A DNA stretch of 64,000 nt from Syntrophaceae bacterium UBA7520 (GCA_002478265.1 DLNC01000027.1:28570-92569), one strand, 5' to 3'; positions 10,351 to 19,532 are shown, numbered from the stretch's first letter. Notes: generated from the letters alone by a model not told the origin. A program made the numbers and translations.

Positions 10351-10828
10351 AAATATAAACCTCTAACCGGCGCATCAGATAAAAAAACACCGGCGTGAAC
10401 AGGCCGATTACCATGGCCTGCGGTAAAAAAACAAAAGGGATGCTGGCCATCGCGTCAAAGCGCAAGATTAAATTATAAAATAAAATGACCAACGCCTCTT
10501 CCACCAAAGCAAAAACAAAGCCCCACAAGGCGACCAGGCGTAGTTTTTGTGTGTCCGTGATCAAAGAAACGGCGTATGAGGCGACGAAAATAATCAGATA
10601 AATCAGCGTAAATAGTCCGATAACCGAACTCACCAGGCAATCAAACACAAAACCAAAAACAAAGGCCAAGATAGAACCTTTGAACAAATCCAGGCGAAAG
10701 CCGGCGTAAATTACGGCGATCAACGATATCTCAATAACCAGGCGCCCGGAAAAAATGATATCCGCGATTGTGGTCTGCAGCGCGACAACCAAAATGGATA
10801 ATACAGGCAGCAGTAAATAATAAGCCAT
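10289..10828 (-). CDS. mreD: Rod-shape determining protein MreD
   Basis: 179 residues, almost wholly hydrophobic with five or six membrane segments, matching MreD in size and place. MreD is an inner-membrane part of the elongasome. It follows mreC by 2 bp and its last 62 bp overlap mrdA. The C-terminal tail in the overlap is polar and the least conserved part of such proteins. Confidence 0.9.
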   Translation of the reverse strand: MAYYLLLPVLSILVVALQTTIADIIFSGRLVIEISLIAVIYAGFRLDLFKGSILAFVFGFVFDCLVSSVIGLFTLIYLIIFVASYAVSLITDTQKLRLVALWGFVFALVEEALVILFYNLILRFDAMASIPFVFLPQAMVIGLFTPVFFYLMRRLEVYIYGKPLHRLERGGDSRISAEI

Positions 10829-10830
10829 CT

Positions 10831-11670
10831 TTACTTACGCCTCTTTTCTTCAGCAACGAGCACCAGAACTTCTTCCAGTTTGGAAAAATCAACATAGGGG
10901 GCAACCCTGATTCTTAGAAAAAGTTCCGTGTCCAATTTTTCCACAAAGCTGACCCGGCCGATCATCAATCCTTTGGGAAAAACGCCGCCCATTCCCGATG
11001 AAATTACCTCATCTCCTTCGGCAATGTCCTGATTTTTGGTAATGTATTTTAAAACGCCGCCGCGATAACCCATGCCGCTGAAAATTCCCTGCGCCCTTGT
11101 CCGTTGCAGCATGACGTCAACATTGCTGTTCTCGTCGATAATCAGAAGAACTTTTGCCACATTCCAGGAAACATCAATAAGCCTGCCGACCAGTCCCGCG
11201 GACGACACGACGGGCATGCCGATCCGCAAGCCATCGAAGGAACCTTTGTCGATGATGACAATTTTAGAAAGAGCCGCCTGCTCTTTGGCGATAACGCGCG
11301 CGGCGATAAAATCATAAGGCAGGGACTCCTTGAAGGCAAGAATTTTGGCCAGGCGCTGCGCTTCCAGATGTCCTTCTTTGTATCGAAGAAGCTCCGCTTC
11401 GAGTTCGCCGACGGTTTTTTCCAGTTTTTTATTTTCTTCAACAACTCCGACCAGGTAGACGTATTTTTCCCATGAATCGCTAATGCTGGTTGAGCTTATA
11501 TGCATAAGCTTCTGGAACGGCGCGGCTGCTTCCAGCACTAATTTGCGGAAAAAACCGTCTGTCTGGCTATCTGCCCGACGATGGCGGGTGTTGTAGGAGA
11601 GCATTATAATGGCGATAACAAAGAGAATAGCTATCAGAACAAGAGATTTATAATGTCTGAAAATAAACAT
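10831..11670 (-). CDS. mreC: Rod-shape determining protein MreC
   Basis: 279 residues. It has an N-terminal membrane helix (SLVLIAILFVIAIIMLSY), a coiled coil (VVEENKKLEKTVGELEAELL), then the periplasmic double beta-barrel with typical VIIDKGSFDGLRIGMPVVSS and GLVGRLIDVS. MreC links the MreB filament to periplasmic wall enzymes. It is the second gene of the mreBCD-mrdA-rodA unit. Confidence 0.95.
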   Translation of the reverse strand: MFIFRHYKSLVLIAILFVIAIIMLSYNTRHRRADSQTDGFFRKLVLEAAAPFQKLMHISSTSISDSWEKYVYLVGVVEENKKLEKTVGELEAELLRYKEGHLEAQRLAKILAFKESLPYDFIAARVIAKEQAALSKIVIIDKGSFDGLRIGMPVVSSAGLVGRLIDVSWNVAKVLLIIDENSNVDVMLQRTRAQGIFSGMGYRGGVLKYITKNQDIAEGDEVISSGMGGVFPKGLMIGRVSFVEKLDTELFLRIRVAPYVDFSKLEEVLVLVAEEKRRK

Positions 11671-11756
11671 TTTTCCCCGGTATGATAAATATTTACAAAA
11701 TTGCCGCGAAAGCTATTCCTTGGGAAGGACTGATTTGTGTATTCCGCCTGCTGTCT

Positions 11757-12794
11757 TTATACCTGAACGGCGATTTCCTTAAGTACATCCAGCTGGTCAA
11801 GCGCCATGCCCGCGCCGCGCGCGACGGCGGAGAGCGGATCATCGGTAATCGTTATCGGCAAGCCGGTTTCCTCTCTGAGCAAAACATCGATATTTTGCAA
11901 GAGCGCTCCGCCGCCGGTGAGCACAATGCCACGGTCGACAATGTCTCCGGCCAATTCCGGCGGGGAATTTTCCAGGGCGTCTTTGATGGCGTCGACAATC
12001 AGCGTAAGGGGCTCGTTAATCGCTTCTCTGATCTCTTCGGAATTGCTTTCGATGATCTTGGGAATGCCGGCAATCAGATCCCTTCCCTTAACATCGCCAA
12101 CTTTAATTTCATCAAGAGGATAGGCACAGCCAAGGTCGAATTTTATTTGTTCCGCGCTTCTTTCGCCAATGAGCAGATTATATTTTCTTTTCATGTACTG
12201 AACGATGGCTTCGTCGATTTTGTCGCCAGCTACTTTCACGGATTTGGAATAGACAATGCCCGCCAGGGAAATGACGGCGACTTCCGTTGTTCCGCCGCCG
12301 ATATCGACGACCATGGAGCTGGTCGGATCGGCGATAGGCAGTCCGGCGCCGATGGCCGCGGCCATCGGTTCTTCAATGATATAGATTTCGCGCGCGCCCG
12401 CGGACTCGACCGTTTCGCGCACGGCGCGTCTTTCCACCTGCGTTATTCCGGAAGGCACGGCCACGATAATGCGCGGATGCACCAGCGCTTTGCGGTTATG
12501 CACGGAAAGAATAAAATGTTTGAGCATGGCTTCGGTGACGTCAAAATCGGCGATTACTCCGTCGCGCATCGGCCGGATAGCCATGATATTGCCCGGTGTG
12601 CGCCCCAGCATAATTTTTGCCTCGTTGCCCACGGCTAGCACTTTTTTGACGCCGCGCGCGTCCTGGTGCACGGCGACAACGGAAGGTTCATTAAGAACGA
12701 TTCCTTTGCCCTTAACATAGACAAGCGTGTTGGCCGTTCCCAGATCGATGGCGAGGTCGTTGGAAAATCGCCCCAAAATATAATCGAAAAGCAT
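11757..12794 (-). CDS. mreB: Actin-like rod-shape protein MreB
   Basis: 345 residues. It shows the actin-family phosphate 1 loop DLGTANTLVYVKG, phosphate 2 VVDIGGGTTEVAV, the MREB-typical GNEAKIMLGRTPGNI and adenosine motif LTGGGALL. MreB filaments guide cell elongation. It is first in the cluster, preceded by a strong GGGGGAG ribosome site. The 182 bp up to the divergent PPIase gene must hold both promoters; I could not place them firmly. Confidence 0.98.
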   Translation of the reverse strand: MLFDYILGRFSNDLAIDLGTANTLVYVKGKGIVLNEPSVVAVHQDARGVKKVLAVGNEAKIMLGRTPGNIMAIRPMRDGVIADFDVTEAMLKHFILSVHNRKALVHPRIIVAVPSGITQVERRAVRETVESAGAREIYIIEEPMAAAIGAGLPIADPTSSMVVDIGGGTTEVAVISLAGIVYSKSVKVAGDKIDEAIVQYMKRKYNLLIGERSAEQIKFDLGCAYPLDEIKVGDVKGRDLIAGIPKIIESNSEEIREAINEPLTLIVDAIKDALENSPPELAGDIVDRGIVLTGGGALLQNIDVLLREETGLPITITDDPLSAVARGAGMALDQLDVLKEIAVQV

Positions 12795-12976
12795 TGCTCC
12801 CCCAGTATTTCTTACTTTGAATTATTGCCGTTGCGCCAAGCAGGTGTTTTCTATATCGTATTTCCGGCACCTTATCAACGCCTTTTTAAATTATATTTGC
12901 ATTTTAGACATGACTGTAATAGGAAAACAAACTCTGGACAACCACTGATCGCGTTAATTATTTTTGAGGAGATTTT

Positions 12977-14575
12977 ATGCTTAAATTTTTCCGGAAGCAC
13001 GCCCGCGGCTGGTTCATGCTTGCCGTGATTGCCATCATTATTATCGTGTTTGTTCTTTATTTCGGCTCCGATCGAGGCGCCCAACACGCTGCGGTGATCG
13101 CCATTGTTGACGGTAGAACCGTCAGTATGGCTGATTTTCACGCGGAATATGAACGGACGCTGGACATGGTCCGGCAGCGCTATGGCGCTAATCTGACTGC
13201 GGAAATGCTTAAACAGCTGAATCTCAAGCAGAAAACATACGATGATTTGATTAACCGGCATGTGATTATTTCCAAGGCGGAAGACCTGAAGGTTAAGATT
13301 TCCGATGAGGAGCTGCGCGCCATGATCATGTCCATTCCCGCCCTGCAGACCAACGGCATGTTTGACGAACGCAAGTACCGCCAGATGCTGCGTTACAACA
13401 AGGCATCCGCCGAAGATTTTGAGGCCCTGCAGCGGGTAAACCTTATGGCTGCCAGAATTGAATCTATGGTGCGCGAGGGCATAAAGGTTTCCGAGGCCGA
13501 AGCGCTGGATCTCTTTGTTTTACAAAACCAGAAAATCAATCTGGCCTTTGTCCGGGTATCAGGCCAGGATATCAGGCAGAATATCAATCCCACGAAAGAG
13601 CAGCTGGAGAGTTATTTAAGCGCCAACAGCGCCGCTTTTCGCCGCCCGGAACAAGTCAAAATAAAATATTTCCATTTTCCCGCCGAAGCTTACGCGCCGG
13701 CGGCGATCAGCGATTCCGAACTGCGCGATTATTACAATTTGCATAAGGACAGCTATCGCGGCAAAGACGGAAAGCAGATGTCTTTTGCTGAAGCTCGAGG
13801 TTTAATTTTTAAAGAGTTGCGCGCATCGCGCGGGACGCACAGGGCGCAGGCCGAGGCAAAGAAAGCGCGAGATGTAATTTATCAGGAAAATAACTTTGCA
13901 GAATACGCCAGAAAAAACAACTTGCCCATGCGCCAGACCGGGTTTTTCCCCATTGATAACCCTCCTCGGGAATTTTTAACCGTCAACCGATTTGCGGCGG
14001 AGCTAATGGAATTAAAAGCGGGAGAGGTGAGCAGGATTTTATCAGCCGATAATGGTTATTATCTTGTGGAGATGGTCGAAAAGAAACCTGCCTATCTGCC
14101 GCCGTTCAAGGAAATTGAAAGCGAAGTAAGAAAGCATTTCGTATTTTTTGAAAGAAACCGCCTGGCCGCGCAGGAAGCGCGCCTGATTTTGGATAGAATA
14201 AAAGCCGGTGAACCACTGGAGAAGGTTGCTCGCGCCAAGGGGCTGTCGGTGCACGAGACGGGCTTTTTCCGGCCCGGGGAACCCATTCCCAAACTGGGCG
14301 CCAACCAGGGCGACGCCGACACACTGTATCAGTTGTCCCTGGCCAGCCCTTATCCGGACAATCCGCTTTTCATCAATAACGCGTACATCGTGTTTAAGCT
14401 CAAGGATTTGAGCAAAGTGGATATGAAGGATTTCGCGGCTAAAAAAGAAGTTTATGAAAGGATGCTTTTGACCGTCAAGCAGGAAGAAGCTATGCGTTCC
14501 TGGCTGGCGGGAAACAAAGAGGCGCTGATCAGAGAAAAAAGAATCAACATTAAAAAACAGGCGCAGGATTTATAA
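12977..14575 (+). CDS. Membrane-anchored parvulin-type peptidyl-prolyl isomerase (PpiD/SurA-like)
   Basis: 532 residues. A single N-terminal membrane helix (GWFMLAVIAIIIIVFVLYFG) is followed by a SurA_N-like chaperone region (residues about 40-200), then a parvulin-like stretch at about 220-350 with FAEYARKNNLPMRQTGFF and a second rotamase-like C-terminal part. This is the PpiD layout: a periplasmic folding factor anchored to the inner membrane. GAGGAG precedes the ATG. It stands alone, divergent from mreB. Confidence 0.85.
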   Translation: MLKFFRKHARGWFMLAVIAIIIIVFVLYFGSDRGAQHAAVIAIVDGRTVSMADFHAEYERTLDMVRQRYGANLTAEMLKQLNLKQKTYDDLINRHVIISKAEDLKVKISDEELRAMIMSIPALQTNGMFDERKYRQMLRYNKASAEDFEALQRVNLMAARIESMVREGIKVSEAEALDLFVLQNQKINLAFVRVSGQDIRQNINPTKEQLESYLSANSAAFRRPEQVKIKYFHFPAEAYAPAAISDSELRDYYNLHKDSYRGKDGKQMSFAEARGLIFKELRASRGTHRAQAEAKKARDVIYQENNFAEYARKNNLPMRQTGFFPIDNPPREFLTVNRFAAELMELKAGEVSRILSADNGYYLVEMVEKKPAYLPPFKEIESEVRKHFVFFERNRLAAQEARLILDRIKAGEPLEKVARAKGLSVHETGFFRPGEPIPKLGANQGDADTLYQLSLASPYPDNPLFINNAYIVFKLKDLSKVDMKDFAAKKEVYERMLLTVKQEEAMRSWLAGNKEALIREKRINIKKQAQDL

Positions 14576-14611
14576 AAAAAAGGAAGCAACAAACAGTTTG
14601 AGCTGCTTCCT
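14573..14611 (-). terminator. Bidirectional terminator between the PPIase gene and tRNA-Ala
   Basis: The stem AGGAAGCA (14581-14588) pairs with TGCTTCCT (14604-14611), with an inner CAAAC/GTTTG pairing. On the minus strand it is followed by eight T, so it is strongest for tRNA-Ala; on the plus strand it can end the PPIase transcript. Confidence 0.8.
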
Positions 14612-14620
14612 TTATATCCT

Positions 14621-14696
<76 letters not shown>

Positions 14697-14765
14697 TTAA
14701 GAGTGCTGAAAAAAATGTGCAGCCCAATTAACACAGGCACAAAACACTGTCAACTTGATTTTAGC

Positions 14766-14793
14766 TTGACTTTATCGGACTCACTTATATAAT
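14766..14793 (+). promoter_or_regulatory. Sigma-70 promoter of tRNA-Leu
   Basis: TTGACT (14766-14771), 16 bp, TATAAT (14788-14793), about ten bases before the tRNA start. Confidence 0.7.
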
Positions 14794-14803
14794 CGCAACC
14801 CGT

Positions 14804-14891
14804 GCCGGAGTGGTGAAACTGGTAGACGCAGGGGACTCAAAATCCCCCGCTCCTCGCGAGCATGTCGGTTCGACTCCGACCTCCGGCACCA
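14804..14891 (+). tRNA. tRNA-Leu (anticodon CAA)
   Basis: 88 nt with encoded CCA, a class II tRNA with a long variable arm (GCTCCTCGCGAGC). The acceptor GCCGGAG pairs with CTCCGGC. The anticodon loop CT-CAA-AA sits between GGGGA and TCCCC. It reads TTG codons. Confidence 0.95.
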
Positions 14892-14928
14892 AACAAAAAA
14901 TCTGAAGATTACGCCCTCTTAAAAAAAT

Positions 14929-16272
14929 TTATCTGTTTTGTTTCCAGTTTAATAAACTCAGAAAAGCATCTTTGCGCGATACCGTTTGATTCTCCGGATC
15001 GTATTCCTGCGGATTTTCTTCCCTTAGTATGCTTAGTGCGCTGTAAAGGTGCTGTAAAATGTCTTTGTCGATTTTACCCGCTTTGGCCAAATTGCCCATT
15101 TCTTTTTTTGCCGCTGTGTGATTCATGCGTAACCTGTAGGGCCGCTGCATCAGCAGGATATCGTAGAGGTTGGCAACGGCGAGAATTTTTGTAATGAGCG
15201 TGGTGTCTTTGCCCTGAAGCCCGTCCGGATAACCGCTGCCGTCGAGCAGTTCGTGGTGATGGCGTATGGGTTCCCGAAGATGCTCGTATGATTTTAGAGT
15301 CGAGACCATCATTTCGCTGATCACCGGATGATTTCTGATGAGCTGGAGTTCATCTTGTTCCAACTTTCCTGATTTGAATAAAATACCGTATTTTAAACCT
15401 TTTTTGCCGGCGTCATGCAGCAATGAAGAATCACGCAGCGCTTCAAGGTCCATCTTTTTCAACCCCATTAATTCGCCGATTTTCTGCGTGTAATTGCTGA
15501 CGCGCGCCGCGTGGCCTCTTGAATAAGGATCCCTTGCTTCCACGGCTTGCGCCAGCGCCACCATCGCCTCGAAAATAGTTTTATCCCAATTATCTTCAGT
15601 CTGCGCGCAGGCATAAGAAACGGACAGTTGCTTGCTTACATTCAGGATTACCGAAAGATGTTCGTTCGAAAAATTATCCATATTTTTCCAGTAGATATTG
15701 CCGCTTAAAAGAATCACGCCCAGGAATGTTTTGTCGTTAATTAAGGGCGCGCAGGCCAGAGGGGGAGAAAATAGCGAGGCGGGATTTTCGTTTTCCGCCT
15801 CTTCCTGTGGGAGAAAAATAAGCTTTTCCCTGTCTATTTTGTCCAGGTACATTTCCGCCGCCGGAAATATCTGCTCCTGTGTGACATTATCTCTGCTCAT
15901 CCACGCTTTTAGTTTGAAGTTTTCATTTTCGCTGACAAATAAAGCGCCATGACGCGCGCCGACGGCGTCAATCAAATTTTCGATGACTTCCTGCAATAAA
16001 TTGTCATAATTTACCATCGGAACAACATTGCTTCTTTTTGGTTTGCCTTGGGGCAAAACAGGTTCCGGAATTTCATCATCCTTATTTTGGTGTTTGCCGC
16101 TTGCCGGAGCGTTTTGTTTTACAATATTTAAAAAAGATTTTGCCAGATCCGATATTTCGCCTTCTTCCTCCTCGGCCAGTTTGCGGATAACCCTTTCTTC
16201 TTCTGCGCTTATCGAAGCGTTTGCTGATTTCTGCATGGCGTTGTTCAGCAGCGCTATTTTCTTAAACGTCAT
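14929..16272 (-). CDS. HD-GYP domain phosphodiesterase with GAF-like domain (reading frame as annotated lacks its membrane anchor)
   Basis: 447 residues. The N-terminal 60 residues are helical and charged, a GAF-like domain spans about 90-225, and an HD-GYP domain spans about 235-410 with LLHDAGKKG and HHELLDGSGYP. HD-GYP proteins hydrolyse cyclic di-GMP; the GAF part would sense a ligand. The ATG directly follows a small ORF encoding two membrane helices in the neighbouring frame. The two frames join across an 8-T tract (see 16275-16475), so the working protein may be longer and membrane-bound. Confidence 0.85.
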   Translation of the reverse strand: MTFKKIALLNNAMQKSANASISAEEERVIRKLAEEEEGEISDLAKSFLNIVKQNAPASGKHQNKDDEIPEPVLPQGKPKRSNVVPMVNYDNLLQEVIENLIDAVGARHGALFVSENENFKLKAWMSRDNVTQEQIFPAAEMYLDKIDREKLIFLPQEEAENENPASLFSPPLACAPLINDKTFLGVILLSGNIYWKNMDNFSNEHLSVILNVSKQLSVSYACAQTEDNWDKTIFEAMVALAQAVEARDPYSRGHAARVSNYTQKIGELMGLKKMDLEALRDSSLLHDAGKKGLKYGILFKSGKLEQDELQLIRNHPVISEMMVSTLKSYEHLREPIRHHHELLDGSGYPDGLQGKDTTLITKILAVANLYDILLMQRPYRLRMNHTAAKKEMGNLAKAGKIDKDILQHLYSALSILREENPQEYDPENQTVSRKDAFLSLLNWKQNR

Positions 16273-16274
16273 CC

Positions 16275-16475
16275 TTATGAAAAAAAACCGACAAGCAAAA
16301 GTATGCCGCTGATAATTAATATGAAGCTGAAGTTAATGCTGAAGAGGCCGGCCAGTTTTTCGTTACTGCCAAATTGAGTGTAAATATAATATAGAATAAT
16401 AAAGGGCACCAACGCGGCGCCCGCGAAAATTATCGATAGCTTGCGTATTAATGATTTTGATTTTATAGATAGCAC
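16275..16475 (-). CDS. Two-helix membrane segment, probably the N-terminus of the HD-GYP protein
   Basis: 66 residues: a basic start (MLSIKSKSLIRKL), then two hydrophobic helices (SIIFAGAALVPFIILYYIY and FSFILIISGILLLVGFF). It stops 2 bp before the HD-GYP start. On the minus strand its end reads GGT TTT TTT TCA TAA. Slipping back one base within the eight T gives GGT TTT TTT TTC ATA AGG ATG, which enters the HD-GYP frame without a stop. Either programmed frameshifting or slippage joins the two, or this is a mutation or assembly error. Confidence 0.6.
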   Translation of the reverse strand: MLSIKSKSLIRKLSIIFAGAALVPFIILYYIYTQFGSNEKLAGLFSINFSFILIISGILLLVGFFS

Positions 16476-16666
16476 AAAACACCTTATTGATTATTAATGT
16501 TTACAAAATATTATTATGCCGAAAAATCTATTATTTGGTTCCCTGACTTGTCGATAAACTTAAAGAGCGTCTGGTTTCATAGCATAAAATTAATTTTTTA
16601 AAAGAATAAATTTATACCGAACAAAAGGTTTCGCCCAATTTTTTACAAATATACCAAAATCAAAGA

Positions 16667-17596
16667 TTAAATCACACCGCTATTATAACTATTGAGAAAA
16701 TTCAGAAAATTTTTATGAATCTGGCGTAAATCGAAATTATATCGGTATGTTAAGTAGAAGTTTCTTTCCATGCGGCAACCCAGGATGGTAATTTCCGCCA
16801 GCAGCCCCTGCGCAAGCTCGCGCGCCGCGGCGTGGCTGGAAATTATCGAAACACCCAGGCCGGCGATCACGGATTCCTTTACCGCTTCGGAGCTGCCCAT
16901 TTCCGCGCAGACGTTGAATTGCGAAAGATTCACGGATTTTTCCTCTTTGAGGTAGTTCTCGAGAAAATCGCGTGTTGCTGAGCCTTTTTCTCTTAGAATA
17001 AACGGTTCGTTCAGCAGATCTTTCATCAAGACCGATTTCTTTGTGCTCCAGGGGTGCGTTTGGGAAACAACCAAAATCAGAGTATCTTTCCAAAGCTTTT
17101 TCGAGAAAAGTTTTTTATTTGCCGGTTTTTTTCCGATGACGCCCATTTCCACCTCTCCCGCCAAGACCATGTTCATGACATCTTCGCTATCCGCTTGCTT
17201 GATGTTTAAGGTAATCTCCGGATTTTTTTGGCGCAGGGCGGCCAGCGCGCGCGGCAGGAGATAGGTGGCCGGAATGGTGCTGGCGCCGACATAGATAGTG
17301 CCGCCGGTGTCCGCGCTCAGGGAAGAGATTTTTTCTTTTGCTTCCTCGCGCAGTTTAATCATGCGCCGCGCGTAGTCATAAAGTATTTTTCCTTCCGGCG
17401 TGAGCGATATTCCCGCGCTGCTTCTGTTGACTAGAGGCGCGCCGAGATAGTCTTCCGCGTTTCTGATATTTTTGGTCAGCGCCGGCTGGGTGAGGTGCAT
17501 TTTTCTGGCGGCCAGGCTGAAACTTCCTTGCTCGACCAGAGAAATCAATGCCTCCATCTGTTGAAAAGTTATATTTTTAAAATGGTCTGTGTTCAT
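16667..17596 (-). CDS. LysR-family transcriptional regulator
   Basis: 309 residues. The N-terminal winged helix is typical (SFSLAARKMHLTQPALTKNI), followed by a two-lobed substrate-binding domain (GTIYVGASTIPATYLLPRAL onward). CysB/CbbR-like regulators of this type sense small metabolites. It is divergent from yedE with 198 bp between, so it may control selenium uptake and itself; that link is inference from position. No clear palindromic operator was found in the gap. Confidence 0.9.
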   Translation of the reverse strand: MNTDHFKNITFQQMEALISLVEQGSFSLAARKMHLTQPALTKNIRNAEDYLGAPLVNRSSAGISLTPEGKILYDYARRMIKLREEAKEKISSLSADTGGTIYVGASTIPATYLLPRALAALRQKNPEITLNIKQADSEDVMNMVLAGEVEMGVIGKKPANKKLFSKKLWKDTLILVVSQTHPWSTKKSVLMKDLLNEPFILREKGSATRDFLENYLKEEKSVNLSQFNVCAEMGSSEAVKESVIAGLGVSIISSHAAARELAQGLLAEITILGCRMERNFYLTYRYNFDLRQIHKNFLNFLNSYNSGVI

Positions 17597-17753
17597 GGAC
17601 GCCTCTTATCACAAAGGATTGTTTTTTGCCACGCGGAATATAACTTTACGGAATATCAATCATTACCAATAGTGCAAACAGAATCAGCGCTATTACTAAA
17701 TATTATAAATAATATCAGCATATTACTTTTATGAATTTGCCTTTTTGTCATCC

Positions 17754-17770
17754 CGCTGTTAAAAACAGCG
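17754..17770 (+). promoter_or_regulatory. Hairpin in the yedE leader
   Basis: A 7-bp perfect inverted repeat (CGCTGTT, three-base loop, AACAGCG) ends 11 bp before the CGGAGG ribosome site of yedE. It could be an operator or an mRNA hairpin; no T-run follows. Confidence 0.35.
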
Positions 17771-17794
17771 CAAATCTTAAACGGAGGTTTCTTT

Positions 17795-18871
17795 ATGAAA
17801 AATATTTTTTCTTCTCGCGCCGGGATCATCGCTGTCGGCGCGATAATCGGCGTCGGCGCGGCACTCTTGCAGTATCTGGGCAATCCCGGCAACATGGGTA
17901 TTTGTGTCGCCTGTTTTGAACGCGACATCGCCGGCGCGCTGGGACTGCACCGGGCAAGCGTTGTGCAGTATCTGCGCCCGGAAATCATGGGATTTGTCCT
18001 GGGCGCTTTTGCCGCGGCATTGCTTGCCGGTGAATATAAACCGCGTGGCGGGTCCGCTCCGTTAATCCGCTTCTTTTTAGGGATTTTTGCCATGATCGGC
18101 GCCTTGGTCTTTTTGGGCTGCCCCTGGCGTATGCTTTTAAGATTGGCGGGTGGCGACGGCAATGCTATTTTAGGCATCTTAGGTCTGGTCTTCGGTGTCT
18201 TTATCGGCGTGCAGTTTTTGAAACGCGGCTTCACGTTAGGGCGCTCTTACACGCAGGCCAAAGCCAGTGGCTGGATAATGCCCGGTTTCATGGTTGCCTT
18301 ATTTTTGCTTTTGGTTTTCAATGTTCAGTTTGCCGAAGGCGGCCCGATTTTTTCCAGCGTGGAAGGGCCCGGCTCCAAACACGCGCCGATTTTTGTGAGC
18401 ATTATTGCCGGATTGATTATCGGCACGCTGGCGCAGCGCAGCCGTTTTTGCACGATGGGCGCGTTTCGTGATGCCATGATGACCAAAGATTTTCACCTGA
18501 TTAGCGGTGTGGGCGCGCTGCTTTTATTCGCTTTCTTGGCCAACCTGATTTTTGGGCAGTTTAATCCCGGCTTTGAGGGTCAGCCGATTGCCCATACAAA
18601 TTATGTATGGAATTTTTTAGGCATGACATTGGCGGGACTTGCTTTTGCGTTGGCGGGCGGCTGTCCCGGCAGGCAGCTTTTTATGTCCGGTGAAGGCGAT
18701 TTGGACGCGGGCGTTTTTGTCATCGGCATGATTGTCGGCGCGGGCTTTGCGCACAACTTTTCCCTGACCAGCTCTCCCAAAGGTGTTGCCGCTTTTGGGC
18801 CTGCAGCCGTAATTATTGGTTTGGTTTTCTGTCTGGTAATCGGCTTTACGATGCTGCAGAAGGCAAAATAA
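17795..18871 (+). CDS. yedE: YedE/FdhT-type membrane protein of selenium metabolism (YeeE/YedE family)
   Basis: 358 residues with about nine or ten membrane helices. It carries YeeE/YedE hallmarks: paired GxxxxG-rich repeats and conserved cysteines in MGICVACFERD, FLGCPWRM, RSRFCTMGAFRD and LAGGCPGRQLF. The family moves sulfur or selenium compounds; the subgroup linked to selenium is found with selD, YedF and DUF3343 genes. Here tRNA-Sec starts 5 bp after its stop and DUF3343 and TusA-like genes follow, which supports selenium. CGGAGG precedes the start. Confidence 0.88.
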   Translation: MKNIFSSRAGIIAVGAIIGVGAALLQYLGNPGNMGICVACFERDIAGALGLHRASVVQYLRPEIMGFVLGAFAAALLAGEYKPRGGSAPLIRFFLGIFAMIGALVFLGCPWRMLLRLAGGDGNAILGILGLVFGVFIGVQFLKRGFTLGRSYTQAKASGWIMPGFMVALFLLLVFNVQFAEGGPIFSSVEGPGSKHAPIFVSIIAGLIIGTLAQRSRFCTMGAFRDAMMTKDFHLISGVGALLLFAFLANLIFGQFNPGFEGQPIAHTNYVWNFLGMTLAGLAFALAGGCPGRQLFMSGEGDLDAGVFVIGMIVGAGFAHNFSLTSSPKGVAAFGPAAVIIGLVFCLVIGFTMLQKAK

Positions 18872-18876
18872 TTTTT

Positions 18877-18970
18877 GACCGGCTGAGTTGGCTGGTGCCG
18901 GCCGCGGGCTTCAAACCCGTTGGGCAAACAATGCAATGTTTGCTGTTCAGTTCGATTCTGAAGCCGGTCT
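18877..18970 (+). tRNA. selC: tRNA-Sec (selenocysteine, anticodon TCA)
   Basis: The anticodon TCA (18911-18913) is in loop CT-TCA-AA between GCGGG and CCCGT. The D-stem has six pairs (GTTGGC/GCCGGC) with a four-base loop, and the variable arm is long with a 7-bp stem (GCAAACA/TGTTTGC); both are tRNA-Sec traits. The T-loop is TTCGATT with stem TTCAG/CTGAA. The acceptor GACCGGCT can pair with AGCCGGTC, though the inner A is shared with the T-stem. No CCA is encoded and the base after the acceptor is T, which is unusual. Confidence 0.9.
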
Positions 18971-18991
18971 GAAAGAAGAGCTTTTACAAAA

Positions 18992-19531
18992 GTGATGTTT
19001 TTTAAAAAGACAAAAAGGCAGGCCCGTTTCGCCGGAGGCGGGCTTGTTTTATTTCAAAGTGTGGAAGAGGCAATTGCGGCGGAAAAAACGCTGCGGGCGC
19101 ACGGTTATGAGGTAAAACTGGTCGCGCCGCCGCCCAAGCTGCGCAAAGGCTGCGATCTGGCGGTGGAGATTAATATTGTGGAAAAAGCGGGCGTGGAGCG
19201 CCTCCTGCGTCAGCAGGATGCCCACTTTTTAGAAATTCTGCCGCTCAAAGGCGTGGGTGAGCTTCTGGATATTGTCAAGGTTGTAAATTTTGACAATGCC
19301 TGCATGGTCAAAGCCGGCAACATGAAACTGACCTTTGATATAAATACCGGCGTGATTTTGAATATTTCCGGAGGCGGTTGTCCCGACATTCCCTTTTTGC
19401 ATCTCGCCATGGTGGATAAAAAAATCACCGAAGTGGCGCGCCCTAAGGAAAACGGCCATACCCTCTGCGCGTTGATGCTGGATCGGGCTTTTGTGGAAGC
19501 CGCGGAAATCTTCAATAAGGAGGAAATCTGA
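18992..19531 (+). CDS. DUF3343 protein (putative Se/S carrier-like), extended
   Basis: 179 residues, longer than the usual 80-100 of DUF3343. The N-terminal part (LVLFQSVEEAIAAEKTLRAH to APPPKLRKGCDLAVEI) matches the DUF3343 fold, with Cys in the KGCDLA position. The C-terminal half has GNMKLTFDINTGVILNISGG with a Gly-Gly-Gly-Cys-Pro motif, an extra domain I do not recognise. DUF3343 genes accompany yedE and yedF in selenium clusters, as here. The start is GTG (or ATG three bases on); the stop is 1 bp before the next gene. Confidence 0.75.
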   Translation: MMFFKKTKRQARFAGGGLVLFQSVEEAIAAEKTLRAHGYEVKLVAPPPKLRKGCDLAVEINIVEKAGVERLLRQQDAHFLEILPLKGVGELLDIVKVVNFDNACMVKAGNMKLTFDINTGVILNISGGGCPDIPFLHLAMVDKKITEVARPKENGHTLCALMLDRAFVEAAEIFNKEEI

Positions 19532-19532
19532 G

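Noticed and set aside
11682..12638. 318-residue open frame on the plus strand opposite mreB
   Set aside because: Antisense shadow of a highly conserved gene; no recognisable domains, and the frame follows the codon pattern of mreB.
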